Assembly: GCA_910577395.1 (NCBI GenBank)
Contig: CAJTLG010000001.1
Location: 124,001-188,000, forward strand
Reading direction: 5' to 3'
Source of the DNA: an uncultured Vampirovibrio sp.
GTDB lineage: Bacteria > Cyanobacteriota > Vampirovibrionia > Gastranaerophilales > Gastranaerophilaceae
Length of the DNA: 64,000 bases
Every line of letters starts with the position of its first letter. Position 1 is the stretch's first letter. The notes under the pieces are model-generated. The model was not told where the DNA came from, did not search any database, and saw only the letters and a list, made by a program, of their open reading frames with translations. The translations under genes were made by a program, and so were the position numbers. This document shows, one piece after another, positions 35,087-43,426 of this stretch.

Positions 35087-36220
35087 ATGGGTTTTACTGA
35101 TTTAACTATAATGGTTTTAAAATGCCTTGCAAATATAGTGGGTAACTGGGGTTTAGCGATTATTGTGCTTACAATCCTTGTAAGGCTTGCGATGTGGCAT
35201 TCAAGCGTTGCTCAACAGCGCTCTATGAGGGTTATGCAGGCACTTCAGCCTAAAATGAAAATGATACAGGACCGCTACAAATCCGACCCGCAGATGATGC
35301 AGCGGAAAATGGCGGAATTCTACAAAGAGCACCAGTTTAACCCTATGGGCGGCTGCCTTCCGATGTTAATTCAAATCCCGATTTTTATACTTTTATATTC
35401 CGCGCTTATCAGCCCGCAATTCCTTGAACAGGCGGGCAGAGCAAACTTTTTATTTATAGACAGGCTTGATGCAACAATAAAAAGCAATGCAGGATTGTCA
35501 TTTGACGGCAAATTTCAGGTAGGCGAAAGGGATAATTTTCAAGCAGGAAAGGTGGCAAAAGTCTATCTTGAAAACGGAGAAATACTTGAGGCGGTCAAGG
35601 TTAAACAGCCTATGAAAGCCGTTGAAGTCCAGGGTTCAATTGTCCCCGGGGAAGATTTAGACCTTAAAATCCCGCTTGATAATTTGAATTTAAAATTTGC
35701 AGAGCTTAACGGTATTAAAAAGGCTGATATAGATGTGCTTGATATAAGCACCAGAGAAACTGAAAAGGTTGAATTTATAAGGAGTGGCGATATCTTAATG
35801 GCCTCTGTGCCAACTGTTAAGGTGGAAGGTGCAATCCATTATGATGTAATATTTTTAATTGTACTTTTTGCAATCACTATGTGGATAAGCCAAAAAGTGA
35901 TGATGGCGCAAAGCAAAAATCAGCCGCAAGACCCTACGCAGCAGGCTATTCAAAAATCTATGGGTACAATTATGCCTGCTATGATTATGGTGACTTTTGT
36001 GTTTATTCCAATCCCTGCGGGTGTTTTACTGTATCTTGTAACTTCTAATATTTTCCAAATTGTACAAACGGTAATTATCAATAAGAAATTAGATGCCGAG
36101 GATGCAGCCAAAAAGGCAGCTAAATCCGGAGCAAAAACTGTTGATACAAAAGCTCAAACAGGCGAAGTTATTGAAGTAAAAGATGTTAAGGATGTGGATA
36201 CCCCGGATACTAAGGAATGA
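35087..36220 (+). CDS. yidC: Membrane protein insertase YidC/Oxa1/Alb3
   Basis: YidC inserts and folds inner-membrane proteins. It starts at a helix with the conserved Arg in TILVRLAMWHSS, followed by the cytoplasmic coiled hairpin (about 40-85), NPMGGCLPMLIQIPIFILLY, then an extra-membrane insert of about 130 residues (about 120-245), and the later helices with VTFVFIPIPAGVLLYLVTSN. No large N-terminal periplasmic domain is present. The insert between the second and third core helices is unlike E. coli. The C-terminal tail is charged. GGAG lies six bases before the ATG. Confidence 0.92.
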   Translation: MGFTDLTIMVLKCLANIVGNWGLAIIVLTILVRLAMWHSSVAQQRSMRVMQALQPKMKMIQDRYKSDPQMMQRKMAEFYKEHQFNPMGGCLPMLIQIPIFILLYSALISPQFLEQAGRANFLFIDRLDATIKSNAGLSFDGKFQVGERDNFQAGKVAKVYLENGEILEAVKVKQPMKAVEVQGSIVPGEDLDLKIPLDNLNLKFAELNGIKKADIDVLDISTRETEKVEFIRSGDILMASVPTVKVEGAIHYDVIFLIVLFAITMWISQKVMMAQSKNQPQDPTQQAIQKSMGTIMPAMIMVTFVFIPIPAGVLLYLVTSNIFQIVQTVIINKKLDAEDAAKKAAKSGAKTVDTKAQTGEVIEVKDVKDVDTPDTKE

Positions 36221-36253
36221 AATATAAAATAAAATATTTTTATTATACGTTGT

Positions 36254-36285
36254 AAAACACCTTAGTTAATAAGGTGTTTTATTTT
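36254..36285 (+). terminator. Terminator after yidC
   Basis: AAAACACCTTA/TAAGGTGTTTT hairpin followed by TTTTATTTT. Confidence 0.85.
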
Positions 36286-36408
36286 AATAAATCAATGATT
36301 TTAATATCCAAAGCTTTAGAGTTTTTCTTTAAGATTATCAAAATTGTCTGCCATTATCTAATTCAGATAGCTTGCGTCTAAAGACTGCGGAGCTTTAAGA
36401 AAATATTT

Positions 36409-36694
36409 ATCTTTAACATTCCTTAACATAGTATATACTATTTGGCAATTTTATAAGAATAAAAAACTTTAATAAAGTATCAAAGGGAATTTAAAAGCTT
36501 AAAGCCGGTGTAAAACACAAGCTATAGCAATTTAAAGGAAGAAAAAACAAAAGAATAAAAAATATAATTGCAAAATATAAAAAGCTTTAAATGTTATTGC
36601 AATACCAAAGAAAGAATTATTTTACTCTCTCTTAATATCCTCGTGTTTATTAAATGTTTGCTATTCGTCAAGATTGGCAAACTTTTTATTATGT
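36409..36694 (+). repeat. Non-coding repeat, copy 2 (blocks A and B)
   Basis: This is the second copy of the element at 30704-30949. Block A is at 36409-36477 (palindrome TAGTATATACTA at 36429-36440) and block B at 36607-36694; the variable middle is about 40 bases longer than in copy 1. Block B ends directly at the promoter of the third small membrane pair. Apart from the yidC terminator and this element, the 36221-36690 gap holds nothing I can assign. Confidence 0.85.
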
Positions 36695-36698
36695 ATGA

Positions 36699-36704
36699 TA
36701 TAAT
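36699..36704 (+). promoter_or_regulatory. Extended -10 box (TG-A-TATAAT) 7 nt before small membrane pair copy 3
   Basis: TG-A-TATAAT ends seven bases before the ATG at 36712. A TTGGCA inside block B (36674-36679) could be the -35 with a long 19-base spacer. Leaderless layout as in copies 1 and 2. Confidence 0.55.
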
Positions 36705-36711
36705 TTTTCCT

Positions 36712-36915
36712 ATGGTTGAATTTTATAAAGAGAAATTGACATTTATAATGACAGCGATATCTGGGTGTTTAGCTTGGCTTTGTGTCAATTATTTGAATTG
36801 TACAATGGTTCAGATGGCTGCAAATATAATAGCCATAGCTTTTCTTGGTATTTTTGGCGTCAAAACTGTAATGAGTATTAAATTTTGCCTTGTTAAAATA
36901 AAGGAGTCGATATGA
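36712..36915 (+). CDS. Small two-helix membrane protein, first gene of pair copy 3
   Basis: The frame is open from further upstream, but the -10 box at 36699-36704 and the repeat place the start at the ATG 36712, giving 67 residues. The N-terminus is short and basic (VEFYKEKL), two hydrophobic helices follow (about 10-27 and 34-52), then a basic tail. Sequence likeness to copies 1 and 2 is weak, but size order, topology, promoter and the overlapping second gene are the same. Stop overlaps the next start (ATGA). Confidence 0.68.
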   Translation: MVEFYKEKLTFIMTAISGCLAWLCVNYLNCTMVQMAANIIAIAFLGIFGVKTVMSIKFCLVKIKESI

Positions 36916-37031
36916 TAGCAAATATTGCAATGGATGCTGTATTTGCCGGTATATTTGTTCTTGCTGGTATATTGTTTTATGCGGTATCTGATGATGATAA
37001 AACGATACAAAAATTCCCGAAAACAAAATAA
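36912..37031 (+). CDS. Very small single-helix membrane protein, second gene of pair copy 3
   Basis: This 39-residue frame overlaps the previous stop by four bases (ATGA). One hydrophobic helix (about 8-25) is followed by acidic then basic residues. GGAG lies eight bases upstream, inside the first gene. Same place and topology as the 40-residue products at 6155-6277 and 9249-9371. Confidence 0.7.
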   Translation: MIANIAMDAVFAGIFVLAGILFYAVSDDDKTIQKFPKTK

Positions 37032-37047
37032 TAGCGTATTTTACCTT

Positions 37048-37872
37048 CTACACTATAGATTTTGCAAGTCTTTCGCTGCGGCTAGTGCTTAAGATGTTTC
37101 TTAATTTCATAATAGCCTGTGCATGTAGTTGGCAAACCCGTGATTCTGATACATTTATCGCTTCACCTATTTCTTTTAGGGTCATATTTTCGTGGTAGTA
37201 AAATACTAAAAGCATTCTTTCCCTTTCAGGTAGCCTTTTTAGGGCAAATTCAAGCTGACGTTTGGCATCCTTTTTCTCAATCGCTTCTTCCGGGCGTTCG
37301 GATTTTTTATCTTCAATGGTGTCAATTATTTCAACACTTTCATCCCCTTGGCCCTTTTTATCATAAAGCGAATCTACACCTGTATCTTGGGATAAAATTT
37401 CTTCCACCTTTTCTTTTTCTAGGCCCATATATTCTGCTATTTCAGATGTGGTGGGGTTTCTATCCAGCTTTTGTTTTAAAAATTCACTGGCCTCTTTTAC
37501 TTCTTTGATTTTTTTTCTTACCGTTCTTGGCAACCAATCTGTTGACCTTATTCTATCTATAATGCAGCCTCTTATTCTCATAAGTGCATAGGTTTCAAAT
37601 TTTGCACCCTTGTGCGGTGAAAATTTTTCAACAGCATCAATAAGCCCTTCAACCCCATAGCTTGTAATATCTTCATAGGTAAATGTCGGGGGCAGGTTTA
37701 CTTTTATTCTTCCTATAACGTATCTTGTAAGATAGATATACTGTACAATTAGCTTATCTCTTACAGATTTATTACTTCTGTCTGCAAGGTATGTTTTCCA
37801 TAAATTCGCAAGCTCATCATCTGATAACCTTACAATTTTTTTGAAAGAGTTAACCTCAAAATTTTCACTCAT
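37048..37872 (-). CDS. Alternative RNA polymerase sigma factor, FliA/WhiG (sigma-28) type
   Basis: The 274-residue sigma-70-family group 3 protein has region 2 with YEDITSYGVEGLIDAVEKF and the -10 reading segment FETYALMRIRGCIIDRIRS, then DWLPRTVR as in FliA/WhiG. Region 3 follows (about 120-170), and region 4 has LKEIGEAINVSESRVCQLHAQA. An acidic linker separates regions 3 and 4. It may direct motility, surface or development genes; no flagellar gene is in the window. No anti-sigma gene is adjacent. Confidence 0.9.
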   Translation of the reverse strand: MSENFEVNSFKKIVRLSDDELANLWKTYLADRSNKSVRDKLIVQYIYLTRYVIGRIKVNLPPTFTYEDITSYGVEGLIDAVEKFSPHKGAKFETYALMRIRGCIIDRIRSTDWLPRTVRKKIKEVKEASEFLKQKLDRNPTTSEIAEYMGLEKEKVEEILSQDTGVDSLYDKKGQGDESVEIIDTIEDKKSERPEEAIEKKDAKRQLEFALKRLPERERMLLVFYYHENMTLKEIGEAINVSESRVCQLHAQAIMKLRNILSTSRSERLAKSIV

Positions 37873-38044
37873 CTTAATTTTTCCAAGTCTTTTTAAAACA
37901 CAAAATTCTTACCCTGAATTAGGGCTGGTGGCAATTTACATTAATATTGTCCAAAAATTTAAACCTTTTGCCATCATATATTCAGATGAATGTGTAAAGA
38001 TTTGTTACGCTAAACGGAGGAAATTTCTAATTTTAGAGTAAAGG

Positions 38045-38460
38045 TTTTATTTTCACATCCAGAGACACGGAAGCCGCCAAAAGGCAAGAGTACCTTGGCA
38101 GTAACCGGTATCACACGGCCCGGTAGGACGCCAAGCTCCTTCGACAAAGTCAGACGCAAGATACGAGCCGCTGCTCTGAAGTGTGCATGACCACATATTG
38201 TGCGGGTAGCAGTAGTCAAGTACCACATACCCTGTGCCGGCGCCCTTACACTTGCCGGGCAGGTAAAAGCACCGCGGGGCGCCGGTAAGGCTCTGCGAAT
38301 GGTTACACAGCTGCAAGCTGCATACCGCGTACGGCACCGTGTCATTTGTTTTTGCAGATATCTTATTTTGTGCAAGTTTATTTGATACCTTATGTATCTC
38401 TGCTATGACGATGTGAATTACCCTTTTTCTGCCGGGACCCTTAAGCCGCGGCACTCTTTA
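38045..38460. other. GC-rich island of about 415 bases: possible Cys-rich protein or structured RNA
   Basis: Base composition rises sharply here against the A/T-rich surroundings (37873-38044 shows nothing I can assign). On the minus strand a frame from GTG 38454 to TGA 38053 codes for 133 residues rich in Cys, Gly and Trp (for example RCFYLPGKCKGAGTGYV) without a signal peptide. A second minus frame is also open, so openness may only reflect GC content. Perfect stems such as CCGGCGCCC with GGGCGCCGG (nine pairs) and GCCAA-GG with CC-TTGGC suggest a folded RNA instead. It begins just after rqcP stop. I cannot decide between coding and RNA. Confidence 0.5.
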
Positions 38461-38471
38461 AGGGGTGTAAA

Positions 38472-38720
38472 TTATTCTTCAATTATTTCATAAAGGCTTG
38501 AGGCTTCATTAATTGAAACATTTCCTGCAGGAATTTTTAAAACACGTGCTTTTAGCGTGCGTGTTTTGTATTCTATTGCTATAATGTCCCCTTCCTTTAG
38601 TTGTTTTGCAGGTTTTGAAGGGTTATTATTTACAAAAACGCGTGCCATATCGCAAACTTCATTTGCAACACTTCTTCTCTTAATTATTCTTGAAACCTTT
38701 AAAAATTTATCCAAGCGCAC
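38472..38720 (-). CDS. rqcP: S4-domain RNA-binding protein RqcP
   Basis: RqcP (YabO) acts in bacterial ribosome-associated quality control, helping RqcH add alanine tails on stalled large subunits. The 82-residue protein is a bare S4 domain starting MRLDKFLKVSRIIKRRS, very close to the family opening, with VFVNNNPSKPAKQLKEGD. It overlaps the PfkB kinase gene by 14 bases. The rqcH gene is not in view. Confidence 0.88.
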   Translation of the reverse strand: MRLDKFLKVSRIIKRRSVANEVCDMARVFVNNNPSKPAKQLKEGDIIAIEYKTRTLKARVLKIPAGNVSINEASSLYEIIEE

Positions 38721-39768
38721 TATCTGGTACCATTTCTACCTTAAAACCGGGTTCGGCTTTTAATTTTTTTTCTATCTCATCAAAGGTTAAAAATCCTTCT
38801 TGCGCGCCAAACACTTCTACCACTGCTGCCGCATTAACGGATGCGCATTCAAGAGCCTTTTTAATGTCCATATTGTATTTTTCCATAGCGGCTGTAAAAG
38901 TAGAGCTAAAGGCATCGCCCGCGCCAAGGGTAGACCTTACCACTGCAGGAAATTCAGGAGCTTTATAGAAATGCTTGCCATTGTAGGCATAAACTCCTGC
39001 CTTGCCGTCTGTAATTATAACATTTACTTTGTTTTCTCCGCGCAGTGCCCTCAGCATATGGACAACATCGGGATGAATAAAGTTTTTAGAATATTTTTCA
39101 TTCTTTGTATCGGGGCGTACATGGGTTTTCGTTAAAAGGCTTGCCTCTTCTTTGTTTAAGACAAGAATGTCTGCTGTTTCAATTATTTTTGAAAAATATT
39201 TTTCACCTTTTTTAATGGCGGTTGTTCCTGCATTTATTGATAATTTAATATTATTTTGCGCACAAAATGCAGCAAGCTTATCAAGCAGTTTGTTGCTTTC
39301 CCCTGCAAGGGGTGCTACATAGAGCCATTTTGTTTCTTTCAAACGGTTAAAATCAATATCCTTTTCTTTAATTAAAGAATTTACCCCCCTGTGGGCAAGC
39401 ACTGTCCTGTCCCCTTGGAAACTCACAAGTATAATGGAAAAACCTGTAAGACCCTCTTTTGATTTAACCGTATTCGATGTGTCTATACCTGCTTGTGCAA
39501 GTCTGTCACATATTACGGGTGAAATCTCATCATGTCCTAATTTAACAACGGTGGATGTTTTAAACCCAAGGTGCGAAAAATTCATTGCAGTGTTTATTCC
39601 GCCCCCGCCAAGGCTTCTTGAAAAATCATCAATTTCCATTTTGCTGCCGTAGGGGAAACTCATAAAATCACTTCGCTTGTCTTTAGATGAAACAGAAACT
39701 ATATTTGCACTGTCAGATTCTATGAAAACATCAAGCGTGGCAGAACCTATTGTTATTACATCAAACAT
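38707..39768 (-). CDS. PfkB-family carbohydrate/nucleoside kinase
   Basis: This 353-residue ribokinase-type sugar kinase has the N-terminal signature SLGGGGINTAMNFSHLG (about 51-67) and the catalytic STLGAGDAFSSTF near 300, with the Asp as base. Substrate could be a sugar, nucleoside or sugar phosphate; nothing adjacent decides. AGGA lies five bases before the ATG. Its last codons overlap rqcP by 14 bases. Confidence 0.9.
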   Translation of the reverse strand: MFDVITIGSATLDVFIESDSANIVSVSSKDKRSDFMSFPYGSKMEIDDFSRSLGGGGINTAMNFSHLGFKTSTVVKLGHDEISPVICDRLAQAGIDTSNTVKSKEGLTGFSIILVSFQGDRTVLAHRGVNSLIKEKDIDFNRLKETKWLYVAPLAGESNKLLDKLAAFCAQNNIKLSINAGTTAIKKGEKYFSKIIETADILVLNKEEASLLTKTHVRPDTKNEKYSKNFIHPDVVHMLRALRGENKVNVIITDGKAGVYAYNGKHFYKAPEFPAVVRSTLGAGDAFSSTFTAAMEKYNMDIKKALECASVNAAAVVEVFGAQEGFLTFDEIEKKLKAEPGFKVEMVPDSALG

Positions 39769-39799
39769 AAAAATCCTTTGTCTTATCCCCTTTATATAT

Positions 39800-39805
39800 T
39801 ATAAT
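39800..39805 (+). promoter_or_regulatory. TATAAT box 7 nt before recF start
   Basis: TATAAT ends seven bases before the ATG at 39813; TTGTCT at 39778-39783 gives a -35 with 16-base spacing. The transcript is probably leaderless. Confidence 0.55.
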
Positions 39806-39812
39806 ACAAACA

Positions 39813-40934
39813 ATGTTTTTAAAGAGGTTAAAGTTTAATAACTATAGAAACTATAAAGATTTGGATTTTGAGTTTTCCAAAAACAAAACTCTTTTTGTCG
39901 GCAAAAATGCACAGGGAAAAACAAATCTTTTAGAGGCGGCATACTATCTTTCATCCCTTACTTCTAACCGTATTAAAAAGGATATGGAACTTATAAAATT
40001 TGGGGAAGAATTTTGTTCTATAAATGCTTCCGTTATAAAATCGGGCATTGATATAGATTTAGATATTTCAATCAATCCTCCGAAAAACAAGGTTTTAAAA
40101 GTTAACGGTATAAAGAAAAACAAATCAAGGGATTTTGTTCGTGTATTATCAACGGTTAGTTTTTCTAATTCAGACCTTTTACTTTTAAGGGGTGAGCCTT
40201 CGGATAGAAGAAAATGGCTTGATAATGCAATATGCCAGGTGTACCCTGCATTTTTGGATAAATTAAACAAGTATAATAAAATAAGACTGCAGAAGGCAAA
40301 TTTTTTAGCGGAATTCCAGGGTGCTTATAATGCCGGGGGTATAAACCATGATATGTTGGATGTTTTTAATACCCAGCTTGCAAATTCAAGCGCAAATATT
40401 ATGTATTTAAGGATGAAATTTTTATCTGAATTAAAAAAGATTGCCTATGAAAAACATCTTTCAATCTCAAAGGATGAAGAATTAAATATTGAATATGAAA
40501 ACACTGTTTCTGCACAGTTTTTATCAGTTTCGGAGCTTAGCACGTTAGTATACGACAAATTAAATGAAATAAAAGATGAAGAAATAAGAAAAGCACAGTG
40601 TCTAATTGGTCCGCACAGGGATGATGTTTCGTTTTTTATAAACAATCTTGATGCAAAAAGGTATGCTTCCCAGGGGCAGCAAAGGACAATTGTGCTTGCG
40701 CTTAAATTATCGGAACTTGATATTATCCAGGAAAAAATTAACGAAATGCCGGTATTGTTGCTTGATGATGTTTTGGCAGAGCTTGACAATTTGAGGCAGA
40801 ATTATTTGCTTGATACAATTAAAGACGGTGTACAGACAATTATTACAAGTGTTGATACCCTTGCATTTGATGATAATTTTTTAAAGGATGTAGAAATTGT
40901 CACGGTTGAACAAGGCAGGATAAAAAACAACTAA
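39813..40934 (+). CDS. recF: DNA replication and repair ATPase RecF
   Basis: RecF loads RecA at gaps together with RecO and RecR. The 373-residue SMC-like ATPase has Walker A VGKNAQGKTNLLEA (about 30-43), the signature YASQGQQRTIVLALKLSE and Walker B PVLLLDDVLAELD. Standalone gene, not next to dnaN or gyrB as in many bacteria; recR lies 6 kb away. Confidence 0.94.
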   Translation: MFLKRLKFNNYRNYKDLDFEFSKNKTLFVGKNAQGKTNLLEAAYYLSSLTSNRIKKDMELIKFGEEFCSINASVIKSGIDIDLDISINPPKNKVLKVNGIKKNKSRDFVRVLSTVSFSNSDLLLLRGEPSDRRKWLDNAICQVYPAFLDKLNKYNKIRLQKANFLAEFQGAYNAGGINHDMLDVFNTQLANSSANIMYLRMKFLSELKKIAYEKHLSISKDEELNIEYENTVSAQFLSVSELSTLVYDKLNEIKDEEIRKAQCLIGPHRDDVSFFINNLDAKRYASQGQQRTIVLALKLSELDIIQEKINEMPVLLLDDVLAELDNLRQNYLLDTIKDGVQTIITSVDTLAFDDNFLKDVEIVTVEQGRIKNN

Positions 40935-40938
40935 AACA

Positions 40939-40970
40939 AAGACCCCGGGAAAAATTCCGGGGTCTTATTT
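40939..40970. terminator. Terminator between recF and the convergent unknown gene
   Basis: AAGACCCCGG/CCGGGGTCTT stem with an eight-base loop, followed by ATTTATT; usable on both strands. Confidence 0.88.
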
Positions 40971-40980
40971 ATTGAATGGT

Positions 40981-43362
40981 TTATACTATTTTGCCTTCGT
41001 TATCTTTCAGGTGCTGCTCCCATTCGGCATCTGTCATACCGAAAGTTTCGTATTTTTCCTGAATTTTGTCTTTTACTTTGTCTTGAATAACTTCATTCAG
41101 TGCTGCACCTGATGAGCTGCCGCCAAATCTGTAAGCGGGGACATCGCCGTCTAAATCCATACGGTATTGTGCCTGAATGTTGTTATATACGGTATCACCT
41201 TCTTTTGCTGCCGTTTCAAGGATGAAATCAGCCTCTTCTTTTCTGCGTTCTATCATTTCCTTGAATTCTTCTTCTGAGTATTGAAGTCCGTTATTAATAT
41301 AATCAAGGATACCCTGTTTGTAATTATCAAGGTCATCAAGAATGCCTTTCAGGTATTGGTAAGAAGAATTTGAGGCAACTTCATTTTCAGCATCAGTCCA
41401 GGCTTTTGTGATTGCATCATCGCTTAATTGTGAGAATAAATTTGCACCTGTCAGCTTATCGTTGTTTAAAGTAGCTTCAAGGTATTCATCGTCTTCAAGT
41501 GCTTGTTCTGCAACTTTTGTCTGGCCGTTCATTTTTACTGTGAATGTGTTTTGAATTTCAGAGTTGTTGATATTAAATTCACCGCTTTGTTGTGCACTTG
41601 AGAGGTTAATTTCGGTTATACCGGCATCAGCGGCGCTCATAAAGCTTTGTTTTACGCCGACACTGCCATCGCCGTTATCAATTTCTTCAAGGCGCATTAC
41701 CATAATGTTGTTTAAAGCATCACCTGTAATAACCTTACTGCCGTCAGCCCCTGTTGTTATATATTGACCGTATTTTGTTTCAAAATCAGCCATACCGTTT
41801 TCATACCCAAGCATATCGCTGACACCGTCATATTTGCCGTTGCCATCATCTGCCATAAAGTAATAGCGGTTGTTGCCGTCTTTAACGGATATAGGGTCTG
41901 TTCTGCTTGGTTTAACAGGTTTATTTTCGGTTTTTAATTCCTGAATTACTTGTGAATCCTGCCATACACCGCCTGCCTTTGTGTAGCTTCTGATTTGTTC
42001 TGCAAGCGGAGTGTAGCTTGTATTTGAGCTAAATCTTACAACACCTTGTTTTGTGCCTGATTGTTCACCAAGCGAATAGCCTATATCAAGGTCAGGTAAC
42101 AATTCATCAAGTGCAAACATTGCCTCTTTGAATGTAAAGCCTGCTTTTGCAAGTTTATCTACAATTTCGCTTGCCTGCTGCAACTGCTTTGCATCCCCTG
42201 CCGGCGGTTCAACAGGTTCCGGCATGCCTGAAGTGTTATTTGCAATTGATGTTACTGCGGAATATATCCTTCTTGCCGTACCGTCACCATGTCCATACGG
42301 GATAGAATATTTGCCGTCTTTGCCTGAAATTCCGATGCCGCCAAAAGCAGAAGCAAGGGCATCCATTATTTCAATGTTGCTGGCACCTGCCTCGGCCATT
42401 TGCCATACAAGACTGCCTTCCTGTACGGTTTTAGCACCCGGGTTGTCGCCAAATACTGCTTTGCCAAGGTTTGTCATCATTTGGTTGCCGTTTCCTGCAG
42501 CATAGCGGTCGCCATTGCCCGCTGAAACTTTTCCGAGAGCAGCAATTTGAGCGGTTATTGTTGCAATTTTTGCAGTGTCGCGGCCTGATACTTTACCGTC
42601 ATTTACTGTTTGTCCAGTGCCTCTTTCTTTTACATTGAGACCGTATTCTTGTGCAAGCTGTGCTATATAGCTTTCTTTTTCATAGCTGTAAACGGGGATT
42701 TTTGTATCATTGTTTGTGTTTTTATATAATGAACCAACCTTAGCGGACATATTATCTTTTGTTTGGCCTAAAAGATTAATGGTGGCTTTTACGTTTGAAA
42801 CTTCATTTACTATACCCTTGGTTTGGTTTGCAAGGTTGTCAAGTTTACCAAACAATGTTTCTACAAGGCCGTTTAAAACACCCTGCTCGCCGTAAAGTGC
42901 ATCAACCACGGTCGAACCTACAGGCATACCTGCGATTGCCACCCTGAATTCTTCTTCAAATGTTGTATTTATTTGCGGAGGGTTATTCTTTGATTTTGTT
43001 CTGTTAACAGCATTTGTAATGGCTTCGTCAATGTATGCTTTTTGTTGCTGTTCAAATTTTCTTGTTTCATCATTGATGTTTGAAATTACATCAACAAGTT
43101 CGTCAGATTTTTCTTTGATATTACCTTCTAAATCCTTAATTTGACTTTCAAGGTCTTTAAGTTTTTTCTCCCAACCGTCAATTTGTTTTTCTAATGCGGC
43201 AATTTCTTTGTTGATATCATCAATGGAATCTTGCCCGCCGTTAAAATATGTTTCACCAAATAAATCTTGAAGTGCAGCCTTTGCATCATCTTTTTGCATA
43301 TTGATTTTACTAATACTGCCGGTTAATTCCCCTGTTTGTTTAACTGATGAAATGTCTGACAT
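40981..43362 (-). CDS. Large coiled-coil protein with EF-hand-like acidic loops, 793 aa, unknown
   Basis: No family is recognised. There is no signal peptide or membrane helix. A strong coiled coil covers about 48-115 (heptads of Leu/Ile with Glu/Lys), followed by a Gly/Ala-rich central region (about 140-400), a linker with Pro repeats and a C-terminal part. DDGNGKYDGVSD and DNGDGSVG resemble calcium-binding loops. Low Cys content and many Asn/Gln/Gly residues recall extracellular or secreted structural proteins that lack a classical signal. AAAGGAATA lies shortly before the ATG. A related-looking gene of similar style lies just upstream. Confidence 0.75.
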   Translation of the reverse strand: MSDISSVKQTGELTGSISKINMQKDDAKAALQDLFGETYFNGGQDSIDDINKEIAALEKQIDGWEKKLKDLESQIKDLEGNIKEKSDELVDVISNINDETRKFEQQQKAYIDEAITNAVNRTKSKNNPPQINTTFEEEFRVAIAGMPVGSTVVDALYGEQGVLNGLVETLFGKLDNLANQTKGIVNEVSNVKATINLLGQTKDNMSAKVGSLYKNTNNDTKIPVYSYEKESYIAQLAQEYGLNVKERGTGQTVNDGKVSGRDTAKIATITAQIAALGKVSAGNGDRYAAGNGNQMMTNLGKAVFGDNPGAKTVQEGSLVWQMAEAGASNIEIMDALASAFGGIGISGKDGKYSIPYGHGDGTARRIYSAVTSIANNTSGMPEPVEPPAGDAKQLQQASEIVDKLAKAGFTFKEAMFALDELLPDLDIGYSLGEQSGTKQGVVRFSSNTSYTPLAEQIRSYTKAGGVWQDSQVIQELKTENKPVKPSRTDPISVKDGNNRYYFMADDGNGKYDGVSDMLGYENGMADFETKYGQYITTGADGSKVITGDALNNIMVMRLEEIDNGDGSVGVKQSFMSAADAGITEINLSSAQQSGEFNINNSEIQNTFTVKMNGQTKVAEQALEDDEYLEATLNNDKLTGANLFSQLSDDAITKAWTDAENEVASNSSYQYLKGILDDLDNYKQGILDYINNGLQYSEEEFKEMIERRKEEADFILETAAKEGDTVYNNIQAQYRMDLDGDVPAYRFGGSSSGAALNEVIQDKVKDKIQEKYETFGMTDAEWEQHLKDNEGKIV

Positions 43363-43426
43363 AGTTTATTCCTTTCGCACCTTGCTAGATAAATTTTTAA
43401 AATAGTTAACACATGATTTATCGGAA

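Noticed and set aside
38045..38460. GC-rich island as RNase P RNA, tmRNA or SRP RNA.
   Set aside because: No RNase P AGGAAAGTCC core, no T-loop with CCA end or in-frame ANxxx-ALAA type tag, and no SRP GGAAGGAAGCAGCC loop on either strand.
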